A DNA stretch of 64,000 nucleotides from an uncultured bacterium (lineage in GTDB: Bacteria > Bacteroidota > Bacteroidia > Bacteroidales > Bacteroidaceae). The notes below the pieces were generated by a model. It saw nothing but the letters and a program-made list of their open reading frames with translations, was not told where the DNA came from and ran no database searches. How positions within the stretch are numbered: the first letter of the stretch is position 1; the number at the start of each line of letters is the position of its first letter. The stretch lies in contig CAJMNM010000009.1 in assembly GCA_905214795.1 (NCBI GenBank), positions 1 to 64,000 of the forward strand, in the 5' to 3' direction. This document shows, piece after piece, positions 52,084 through 59,157 of the stretch. A program made the translations under genes and the position numbers.

Positions 52084-53439
52084 TCAATGTCTATTTCCAT
52101 TAAATATCCGTCGCATTCTTCGTTTAGCCAACTCATCCTCAAGAACACGTTGACGTGTAACTGAACGATGAGCACGAACAAGAATATTAGGAACAGCTAC
52201 TCCCAAACCAATACATAAAATAATCAACGCAGAACTAACACCATTATAAAACGCATTTGTCACTTCTCCAACCACTCCATGCATATTAATAAAACTAAAG
52301 AGTGCACGATACATTAACACTCCCGGAATCATTGGTATAACAGAAGGAATCGTCAGCACATGGTTGGGAACATGAAACCAATGTACTGCCTTTACTGCAA
52401 TTAAACTAACCATTAAAGCCCCCATAAATGAACCTAACACAGGACCAAGGCCCAATTCAAAGTTCACAAAATTACGAGTACATACTGAAATCATTCCTCC
52501 GACGGCAACAACCCATAACAAACGACGTTGGACATTAAAAATAGTAGAAAAACCAATAGCCGAAATTGCAGCTGCTATAGCATAAATGTAATAAGGATCA
52601 TGAGGTATCATGCTCAATTCACTAAATTTTTTGTCAATATTAACATCTTCAATTGCCAAAAGCTTTATGGCAAGCACAATTCCAAAAGCCATCGCCCCCA
52701 TCATCATTACGGTATTAGCAGCACGATTTATACCAACCATAACATAATTATCGATCATGTCATCAACAAAATTTATCAATGGAACTCCGGGAACGATAAA
52801 CAAGGCACAAGCCAATAAAGGATGATTCGGAGTTTCCGACCATCCCGTCAAGGAAGTAAAATAAGCCAGACAAGTTGATACTCCAGCTCCCACTGCAATA
52901 CTCATATACATATTAATACCCCACTTGTTAAAACGCTCCCTTACTCTAAAACCGACAAAAGCACATGCTGAGGCAAAAACAAACGCGATCCAATCACAAC
53001 CAAACAATTTGCAGAATCCACCACAAGCAAAAGCCGCACAAATAGCCACAACAATTGGTTTATAATTACGCGGACTTTTTTTAATTCTTTCCAATTCTTG
53101 CTCATATTGGTCTAACGTAAAATCTTTTTCAATAGCACGCCATGAAAGTTTACTAATTTCTGACAATGCTGTCATATTAATACCATGACGCTCACACTTT
53201 TGGAATTTTGAAAAGGAATGTGTCTCATCACTCAAATTAACTGCTAGCATTGTATAACTGACATCCATGTGGAGATTCTCTTCGGGTAATCCTAAATAAG
53301 CAGCTACCCTTTTCATATTTCTCACTACACGATTTGTATCGGCTGCGCTCTCAATCAACAGTTTACCTGTACGGAGCAATAAATCCAACTTACGACGCAA
53401 CAATATTGCATCATCTTCTTCTGAACCAAAGTTCGTCAT
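52084..53439 (-). CDS. ThrE-family threonine/serine exporter
   Basis: Inner-membrane protein of 451 residues that combines the two ThrE halves. The cytoplasmic-plus-membrane ThrE (DUF1212) domain is at about 15-270, with LLLRTGKLLIESAADTNRV and ITALSEISKLSWRAI-type segments. The smaller ThrE_2 (DUF3815) domain is at about 290-425. Around ten transmembrane helices can be traced. The family exports threonine and serine; the substrate here is inferred. The C-terminal tail is strongly basic. Its promoter is probably the minus-strand TATCTTTG at 53488-53481. Confidence 0.88.
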   Translation of the reverse strand: MTNFGSEEDDAILLRRKLDLLLRTGKLLIESAADTNRVVRNMKRVAAYLGLPEENLHMDVSYTMLAVNLSDETHSFSKFQKCERHGINMTALSEISKLSWRAIEKDFTLDQYEQELERIKKSPRNYKPIVVAICAAFACGGFCKLFGCDWIAFVFASACAFVGFRVRERFNKWGINMYMSIAVGAGVSTCLAYFTSLTGWSETPNHPLLACALFIVPGVPLINFVDDMIDNYVMVGINRAANTVMMMGAMAFGIVLAIKLLAIEDVNIDKKFSELSMIPHDPYYIYAIAAAISAIGFSTIFNVQRRLLWVVAVGGMISVCTRNFVNFELGLGPVLGSFMGALMVSLIAVKAVHWFHVPNHVLTIPSVIPMIPGVLMYRALFSFINMHGVVGEVTNAFYNGVSSALIILCIGLGVAVPNILVRAHRSVTRQRVLEDELAKRRMRRIFNGNRH

Positions 53440-53480
53440 AATTATATACCCTTTTACCTAATTTAATATTTTTCAGTCTG

Positions 53481-53488
53481 CAAAGATA
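53481..53488 (-). promoter_or_regulatory. Promoter -7 element for the ThrE-type exporter
   Basis: Minus-strand TATCTTTG lies 42 bp upstream of the start at 53439 and matches TAnnTTTG. No well-spaced -33 element is clear. Confidence 0.5.
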
Positions 53489-53587
53489 GGAAATGTAGCT
53501 AGAAGATTATTACAACAAAATAAAAAATTAACATCTAACCATATCATTATCGGCCGATAAATTAAAACATACCTATATATAAAGGGT

Positions 53588-53623
53588 ATTATGCATTAAT
53601 AATTATAGATAAAAATGCATAAT
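53588..53623. repeat. Inverted repeat between the exporter and HTH genes
   Basis: ATTATGCATT (53588-53597) and AATGCATAAT (53614-53623) form a perfect 10-bp inverted repeat with a 16-bp spacer in the divergent intergenic region. It could be an operator for the HTH protein encoded next to it. Confidence 0.45.
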
Positions 53624-53745
53624 TATGTTAAAAAATATTATTATTACCTTTTACTAATAAGTCAAATTATAATATTAAGGCATTTTCTTTATATGTAGAA
53701 TACATTTCAACAATATTGTATAATAATTATCAACACAAAAAAGAT

Positions 53746-53753
53746 TAACTTTG
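53746..53753 (+). promoter_or_regulatory. Promoter -7 element for the small HTH gene
   Basis: TAACTTTG matches the consensus. It overlaps the first codons of the longest open frame (TTG at 53751), which argues that translation starts downstream at 53811. Confidence 0.55.
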
Positions 53754-53810
53754 CATATAAATATATTAACTTTGGAAAAATTTAAAAAAGATTACCTTGA
53801 CACATGGTAC

Positions 53811-54101
53811 ATGATACATATCGGACAACTTATTGAACGACAAATACACGAACAAGAGCGTACCGCGACATGGCTTGCCAAGAAGCTATATTGCGATAGG
53901 ACAAATGTTTATTCTATATTTAAAAGAAAGAGTTTAGATACTGATTTATTATTACGCATAAGCAGAATTTTGAATTTTAATTTCTTTGACTATTATGTCA
54001 ATGAGCTTTACAGTACATCTGAAGAAGACAATGAGGATACTATAATAATTGATGCACATACTGATAAAAACGACCATCTTACTCATCAGACTAAATACTA
54101 A
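53811..54101 (+). CDS. Small XRE-like helix-turn-helix protein
   Basis: About 96 residues from the ATG at 53811. The HTH region is IGQLIERQIHEQERTATWLAKKL then DRTNVYSIFKRKSLDTDLLLRISRIL, a Bacteroidetes XRE-like pattern. A short acidic tail rich in D/E and histidine follows (about 65-96). The open frame continues upstream to a TTG at 53751, but that start would overlap the promoter. It precedes the histidine kinase gene, separated by a strong terminator, so the two are transcribed separately. Target unknown. Confidence 0.8.
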   Translation: MIHIGQLIERQIHEQERTATWLAKKLYCDRTNVYSIFKRKSLDTDLLLRISRILNFNFFDYYVNELYSTSEEDNEDTIIIDAHTDKNDHLTHQTKY

Positions 54102-54145
54102 TATTTATATTACATATTAATAGAATAAAAAAACAATTGTTTTTT

Positions 54146-54202
54146 ATCTCCTTACATTCGGTATCCATTCCCCCTTATTTTCCGAATTAAGGAGATTTTT
54201 TT
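54146..54202 (+). terminator. Rho-independent terminator after the HTH gene
   Basis: ATCTCCTTA plus ATTCGG (54146-54161, one bulge) pairs with CCGAAT plus TAAGGAGAT (54182-54196), followed by TTTTTTT. The next promoter element begins two bases after it. Confidence 0.88.
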
Positions 54203-54203
54203 A

Positions 54204-54211
54204 TAGATTTG
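54204..54211 (+). promoter_or_regulatory. Promoter -7 element for the phosphorelay kinase
   Basis: TAGATTTG matches TAnnTTTG, 25 bp before the ATG at 54237. It directly abuts the terminator of the preceding gene. Confidence 0.6.
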
Positions 54212-54236
54212 CACCATAAATTAAGAAGTATAATCT

Positions 54237-56759
54237 ATGAAACCTTCTATACCATTTAAAGTAGCTTGCGGTTATGTAATAGTCACTTGTTTATTTTTAG
54301 TAGGAATCTATGCCATTTACATCCAATTGCAATCTATGTCTGAACTTTCAGAAAACGAACAAACAATCGCACTACGACGTAAAGCAACTCATCTACTGAT
54401 TTGTAAGATTCTTGAAGCTGAAAATATTGCTCAGACAATCCATTTAGGCCATAAAGAAGGATATGCAGCTTATGAAAGCTCACTGCAAAACGTTCATCGT
54501 GCCATTATAGGTATAGACACTTTATTAACAGACAGTATGCAAAAGGCAAGACTTGATACACTGTCATTACTTATGAATCAACGTAAACGTAACCTACTGA
54601 AACTTTTGCAAACCATAGATTCGCAATCTTTTGATAAAGTGTATCATGAAAAAATCAATAATTTACTGGCACAAAACGATACTGTAATCAGAAAACCAAA
54701 AGTAGAAAGAAAAATCATACAATCAGAAAAATCATATACTGTCAAAAAACCTAAAAAGAAGTTTTTCCAAAGATTGGCTGAAGCATTTAGACCCAACACA
54801 ACAGATACAACAAAAATCAATCAAAGCACACAGATACTTACAGTTGATACTCTTGAACAAAATTACAATACGGCAGATACATTAGCAAATCTGTTGACAG
54901 ATATCGAAAAAGAAGTACATCAATCTAAAATTCAGCGTAAAAGCCGTCTTAAAATGCAAATTGAACAACTTAATTATGTAGGAATAGAATTAAGTTACAG
55001 ACTAGCTCAATTGCTAGAAAGTATTGAACAAGACGAACAATTGTGGATACAAACAGAAACAGATAAGGCTGTTAAAGCACGTCAACATGCAACTCTCATT
55101 ATGGGATGTGTCACACTGTGTGCCATTCTGCTGTCATTCATATTCTTTATGTTGGTACGCCGTGATAATAATCGCAGCAATCATTATCGAAAAGCACTTG
55201 AGCAGGCAAAAGAAAAAGCTGAAGAATTGTTGTCTGCACGCGAAAAACTTATGCTAACCATCACTCATGACATCAAGGCACCAACAGGATCCATATTAGG
55301 ATATACAGACCTTCTTATCCCTCTGATAACAGAAAAAAAACAAACTTTTTACCTAAATAATATCAAAAGCGCAGCCAACCACTTACTTAATCTGGTCAAT
55401 TCTTTATTAGATTATCATCGTCTTGAAGCCCAAAAAATGGATTTACAGATAGTTAGCTTTGATCCTCATCAGCTTATGGAAACCATTTATAATGGCTTTT
55501 TACCTACCGCAAGCAAGAAAGGCTTAAAACTTACATTTAATTATCAAGCAACATCAGAATGTACTTGTCGAGGAGATGCATTCAGAATCCGGCAAATTAC
55601 AGAAAACCTGATCAGCAATGCGTTAAAGTTCACTCAAAAAGGAAATATCACATTAAACGTAAAGCTAAATGATAAAGATATACACTTTAACGTAAGTGAT
55701 ACGGGATGCGGTATGACAAAAGAAGAGCAAATCTGTATATTTCAAGCTTTCACACGACTGCGCAGTGCTCAAGGAGAAGAAGGTTTCGGATTAGGATTAT
55801 CTATTACACAAAAACTGGTAGAGCTTTTACACGGTTCTATTACACTACAAAGTACGCCAGGTAAAGGCAGCTGCTTCACAGTAACTATCCCTATTGAAAT
55901 TGTACCTTCTACTACAGAATCCGCAACAGATAAAAATAGATTTTCCCCCAATATGCTTTTATCGGGAAATATTCCACCTTTGCATATCCTACTTATTGAC
56001 GATGACCGGATACAATTGGAATTAACCAAAGCTATGCTTGAACAAATACATCCAACAACTACAGATAAAAATCAAAATTGGAAAATTACCTGTTGCACTC
56101 AACCTGAAGATGTTTTTAATTTACTCAGCGAAAGCCTACCCGACTTATTGCTGACAGATATTCAAATGCCTGCACTAAATGGTTTTGAATTAATGGAAAA
56201 ACTCCATCAGAAAGGGTTTGATACATTACCGGTCATAGCCATTACAGCACGACAAGACCTGCAAGAAGAAGACTTTAAAGCAAAAAATTTTTCGACATGT
56301 CTATATAAGCCTTTTAATATTAACGAATTAAAATCTGCAATATACAAAGCAACCAATATAAGGTTTACAGAAAGTACTCATCCTACAATATCAAACAATA
56401 CAACATCCAAACGTTTTAATTTTGATGCACTCACAACTTTTGCTGGCGATGACAAAAAAGCAGCCGATGAAATTCTAACTGTATTTCTCACAGAATCAAT
56501 CACTCATGAATCAAGAATGACCGAGGCAATTAAAAACAATGATCATCAGGATATCTGCCAGCTTGCCCATAAACTTCTTCCAACATTTACTCTTATAGGA
56601 GCAGATGTAATCAATGACATGAAAATGCTTGACAACGCACGTCATGATCATTCCAAATGGACAGAAGAACATCAACAAGCCGCAATTCATATATTAGATT
56701 CATTACGGGATATCATCAAATATCTAAAGAATATTTTCAAGGAATATAAAAACACTTAA
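54237..56759 (+). CDS. Hybrid phosphorelay histidine kinase (HisKA-HATPase-REC-Hpt)
   Basis: Membrane sensor kinase of 840 residues. It has a first transmembrane helix near residues 9-28, a periplasmic sensor of about 250 residues (mostly helical, no known sensor motif), and a second helix near 285-308. Next come HisKA with H344 in LTITHDIKAPTGS, HATPase (NLISNALKFTQKG, DTGCGMTKEE, GFGLGLSI), a receiver with acidic pocket LLIDDD and D641 in LLLTDIQMP, and a C-terminal Hpt domain with H778 in CQLAHKLLPTF. This His-Asp-His chain should pass phosphate on to the NtrC-type regulator encoded 66 bp downstream. The signal is unknown. Confidence 0.94.
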   Translation: MKPSIPFKVACGYVIVTCLFLVGIYAIYIQLQSMSELSENEQTIALRRKATHLLICKILEAENIAQTIHLGHKEGYAAYESSLQNVHRAIIGIDTLLTDSMQKARLDTLSLLMNQRKRNLLKLLQTIDSQSFDKVYHEKINNLLAQNDTVIRKPKVERKIIQSEKSYTVKKPKKKFFQRLAEAFRPNTTDTTKINQSTQILTVDTLEQNYNTADTLANLLTDIEKEVHQSKIQRKSRLKMQIEQLNYVGIELSYRLAQLLESIEQDEQLWIQTETDKAVKARQHATLIMGCVTLCAILLSFIFFMLVRRDNNRSNHYRKALEQAKEKAEELLSAREKLMLTITHDIKAPTGSILGYTDLLIPLITEKKQTFYLNNIKSAANHLLNLVNSLLDYHRLEAQKMDLQIVSFDPHQLMETIYNGFLPTASKKGLKLTFNYQATSECTCRGDAFRIRQITENLISNALKFTQKGNITLNVKLNDKDIHFNVSDTGCGMTKEEQICIFQAFTRLRSAQGEEGFGLGLSITQKLVELLHGSITLQSTPGKGSCFTVTIPIEIVPSTTESATDKNRFSPNMLLSGNIPPLHILLIDDDRIQLELTKAMLEQIHPTTTDKNQNWKITCCTQPEDVFNLLSESLPDLLLTDIQMPALNGFELMEKLHQKGFDTLPVIAITARQDLQEEDFKAKNFSTCLYKPFNINELKSAIYKATNIRFTESTHPTISNNTTSKRFNFDALTTFAGDDKKAADEILTVFLTESITHESRMTEAIKNNDHQDICQLAHKLLPTFTLIGADVINDMKMLDNARHDHSKWTEEHQQAAIHILDSLRDIIKYLKNIFKEYKNT

Positions 56760-56797
56760 AAAAAGCACCATAATAAACAAAAAAGAACAAAAGCCAG

Positions 56798-56805
56798 TAT
56801 CTTTG
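56798..56805 (+). promoter_or_regulatory. Promoter -7 element for the sigma-54 activator gene
   Basis: TATCTTTG lies 20 bp before the ATG at 56826. It indicates that the regulator can be expressed separately from the kinase. Confidence 0.55.
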
Positions 56806-56825
56806 CTTAAAATAAATCATTGCAA

Positions 56826-58190
56826 ATGACTTCTATTCTGATTGTTGAAGACGACTTAACATTCTCAAAAATGTTAAAGACATGGCTCGAACGGAAAGGA
56901 TTTAACGCAGATACAGTTTCAAATGTATTGAATGCGGAAAAAATTCTCTCCAAACAAAAATTTGACCTTGTATTATCCGATTTACGTCTACCTGATAAAG
57001 ATGGATTATATATTCTATCGTGGATGAAGAAAAAGCAAATCAACAGTCCGGTCATCATTATGACCAGTTATGCCGAAGTACAGAATGCAGTAGAAGCTAT
57101 GAAACAAGGTGCAAGCGATTATATTGCCAAACCTGTTCAACCAGATTTATTGCTAGAAAAAATTCAAGACGCATTACACAAAAATCAATCGACATCTATT
57201 AAAATAGAAAAAGAGAAAAAACATAGCGCCATAATCCACCATAATGAAGCTCCTATTTTCATGGAAGGAAAAAGCGAAGCTGCCAGACAACTATATAATT
57301 ATGTGGCGTTAGTAGCCCCGACACCTATGTCTGTACTCATATATGGTGCAAGTGGTACAGGAAAAGAATATGTAGCTCACCGCATCCATCAACTTAGTAA
57401 ACGCTCAGACAAGCCATTTGTTGCTATCGATTGCGGTGCCATGTTGAAAGAACTATCAGCTTCTGAATTCTTTGGACATGTAAAAGGTTCGTTTACCGGA
57501 GCTGTTACCGATAAGACAGGAGCTTTTGTTGAAGCCAACGGTGGAACATTGTTTTTAGATGAAATTGGAAATCTTAGTTACGATGTACAGGTGCAGTTAC
57601 TTAGAGCTATTCAGGAACACCGTATCCGACCTATAGGCTCAACTCAAGAAATAGAAGTTGATGTACGCCTCATCTGCGCAACAAACGAAAATTTACCTAA
57701 AGCAATTGCAAACGGACAATTTCGTGAGGATCTTTATCATCGTCTTAACGAATTTACACTTCACATGCCTCTTTTAAAAGATCGTGGAGAAGATATCCTT
57801 TTATTTGCAGATTTTTTTCTTCAACAAGCCAATCGTGAGTTAGAAAAAGATATTATAGGCTTCGACCCATATGTTTCACAATCTATAATGAATTATTCAT
57901 GGCCTGGTAATCTACGACAAATGAAGAATATCATTAAACGTGCAACACTTTTAGCCCAAGGTGATTTCATCACTAAACAAGAACTTAATCTCTCAAATGA
58001 ATTTAATGTACAAGGAAATACAGATATAAACATCGATTTACGGCTACACGATGAGACTTCTGAGAAAGAGCGCATATTGCAAGCTCTACAAACAGCTAAT
58101 CACAATAAAAGTAAAGCTGCCATCCTCCTCGGAATAGATCGTAAAACTCTCTACAATAAATTAAAACTCTACAATATTCCACAATCATAG
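56826..58190 (+). CDS. NtrC-family sigma-54-dependent response regulator
   Basis: Cytoplasmic transcription activator of about 454 residues. The receiver domain (1-120) has acidic residues in ILIVEDD, phospho-acceptor D52 in LVLSDLRLPDKDG and K102-type lysine in YIAKPVQP. The AAA+ domain (about 145-375) has Walker A YGASGTGKEYVAHRI, the sigma-54 contact loop GSFTGA (a known variant of GAFTGA), Walker B GGTLFLDEIGNL and the arginine finger region. The C-terminal Fis-type HTH is NHNKSKAAILLGIDRKTLYNKL. The start at 56826 is preferred to the TTG at 56820. It follows its likely cognate kinase. Likely binding sites and a sigma-54 promoter lie just downstream. Confidence 0.95.
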   Translation: MTSILIVEDDLTFSKMLKTWLERKGFNADTVSNVLNAEKILSKQKFDLVLSDLRLPDKDGLYILSWMKKKQINSPVIIMTSYAEVQNAVEAMKQGASDYIAKPVQPDLLLEKIQDALHKNQSTSIKIEKEKKHSAIIHHNEAPIFMEGKSEAARQLYNYVALVAPTPMSVLIYGASGTGKEYVAHRIHQLSKRSDKPFVAIDCGAMLKELSASEFFGHVKGSFTGAVTDKTGAFVEANGGTLFLDEIGNLSYDVQVQLLRAIQEHRIRPIGSTQEIEVDVRLICATNENLPKAIANGQFREDLYHRLNEFTLHMPLLKDRGEDILLFADFFLQQANRELEKDIIGFDPYVSQSIMNYSWPGNLRQMKNIIKRATLLAQGDFITKQELNLSNEFNVQGNTDINIDLRLHDETSEKERILQALQTANHNKSKAAILLGIDRKTLYNKLKLYNIPQS

Positions 58191-58218
58191 TGTGGAATTA
58201 TTCCACATCATTTCCACA
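58176..58218 (+). promoter_or_regulatory. Candidate enhancer sites (UAS) for the sigma-54 activator
   Basis: Four half-sites of one motif: ATTCCACA (58176-58183), TGTGGAAT (58191-58198), ATTCCACA (58200-58207) and TTTCCACA (58211-58218). The middle two form the perfect 17-bp palindrome TGTGGAATTATTCCACA. The first and second also form an inverted pair with a 7-bp gap. The cluster lies about 75-115 bp upstream of the -24/-12 promoter, the usual distance for NtrC-type enhancers, and spans the end of the activator gene. Confidence 0.75.
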
Positions 58219-58292
58219 ATAATCTACACCTTCCCAAAAGCCTAATTTACACAATTCGTTAATTATCTGAGATTTACAAAAACATGTTTTTT

Positions 58293-58307
58293 TGGCATAG
58301 CGTTTGT
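58293..58307 (+). promoter_or_regulatory. Sigma-54 (RpoN) -24/-12 promoter
   Basis: TGGCATAGCGTTTGT fits the consensus TGGCAC-N5-TTGC at all key positions except the last C, with the GG and TG dinucleotides correctly spaced. It lies 60 bp upstream of the repeat-protein ATG, and no TAnnTTTG element is present in this gap. Predicted initiation is near 58318. Confidence 0.75.
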
Positions 58308-58367
58308 CACATATTAATGTAGGAACAAAAATCAATTAATAGTACAAACACTTAAAAATAAAAGAAC

Positions 58368-59030
58368 ATGAAAAAATTTTTTGTAACCGCCATCATGGCA
58401 ATGGGAATGGGGTGCGCATTTGCACAAACAGAAATTGTAACTAACGACACAATCACAAACGATTCAACCAACACTATTGCACTTAATGATACTGTCGTAA
58501 CTGAACCTAATAAGTCTGAACCCGTGGTTGAACAGAACATCGCTCTTAACGATACTGTTGTAACGGAACCGGCTAAGTCTGAACCCGTGGTTGAGCAGAA
58601 CATCGCTCTTAACGATACTGTTGTAACGGAACCGGCTAAGTCTGAACCCGTGGTTGAGCAGAACATCGCTCTTAACGATACTGTTGTAACGGAACCGGCT
58701 AAGTCTGAACCCGTGGTTGAGCAGAACATCGCTCTTAACGATACTGTTGTAACGGAACCGGCTAAGTCTGAACCCGTGGTTGAGCAGAACATCGCTCTTA
58801 ACGATACTGTTGTAACGGAACCAGCTAAGTCTGAACCCGTGGTTGAACAGAACATCACTCTTAACGATACTGTTGTAACGGAACCAGCTAAGTCTGAACC
58901 CGTGGTTGAACAGAACATCACTCTTAACGATACTGTTGTAACGGATTCAACCAAAAACAAAGTTATCATCTATTGCGATAATAAAGCTACAGAAAAAGCA
59001 ATTCGTGCATTATCATCTTTAATGAGATAA
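58368..59030 (+). CDS. Exported tandem-repeat protein
   Basis: Protein of 220 residues. A signal peptide (residues 1-20, ending CAFAQ) is followed by a short linker. Then come seven complete copies of a 21-residue repeat (about residues 36-182, pattern N-I-A-L-N-D-T-V-V-T-E-P-A-K-S-E-P-V-V-E-Q), part of an eighth, and a unique basic tail (KNKVIIYCDNKATEKAIRALSSLMR). Each repeat contains acidic and proline residues and would be extended; one Pro-Val-Val segment per unit suggests a periodic beta or polyproline-like rod. I do not recognise the family. No lipobox or sortase/T9SS-like tail is evident, so the location is periplasmic or secreted. Expression probably depends on the adjacent sigma-54 system. 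Confidence 0.85.
   Translation: MKKFFVTAIMAMGMGCAFAQTEIVTNDTITNDSTNTIALNDTVVTEPNKSEPVVEQNIALNDTVVTEPAKSEPVVEQNIALNDTVVTEPAKSEPVVEQNIALNDTVVTEPAKSEPVVEQNIALNDTVVTEPAKSEPVVEQNIALNDTVVTEPAKSEPVVEQNITLNDTVVTEPAKSEPVVEQNITLNDTVVTDSTKNKVIIYCDNKATEKAIRALSSLMR
58473..58943 (+). repeat. 63-bp tandem repeats (minisatellite) inside the exported protein gene
   Basis: Seven full 63-bp units and a partial eighth, in frame. The central five are almost identical at DNA level, with differences limited to third positions and GCT versus ACT (A or T in the third residue) in the last ones. Near identity indicates recent expansion or ongoing homogenisation by slippage or recombination. Confidence 0.93.
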
Positions 59031-59060
59031 ATAATTTTCTCTACTGTTCATTGCGAAGTG

Positions 59061-59100
59061 TAGGATGAGGTGTCCGTGAGGATTACTCATCCTATTTTTA
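59061..59100 (+). terminator. Rho-independent terminator after the repeat-protein gene
   Basis: TAGGATGAG (59061-59069) pairs perfectly with CTCATCCTA (59086-59094) around a 16-nt loop and is followed by TTTTTATTTA. It ends the sigma-54-controlled unit. Confidence 0.87.
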
Positions 59101-59157
59101 TTTATCAATAATTTTCCTATAAGAAATCTGGGAATATTATAATCAAAATGAATTATA

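Noticed and set aside
58473..58943. CRISPR array
   Set aside because: The units are contiguous with no variable spacers and encode an in-frame protein repeat.
58352..58969. 205-codon open frame on the minus strand across the tandem repeats
   Set aside because: It is open only because the 63-bp unit repeats in frame. The plus-strand frame has a signal peptide, promoter and terminator.
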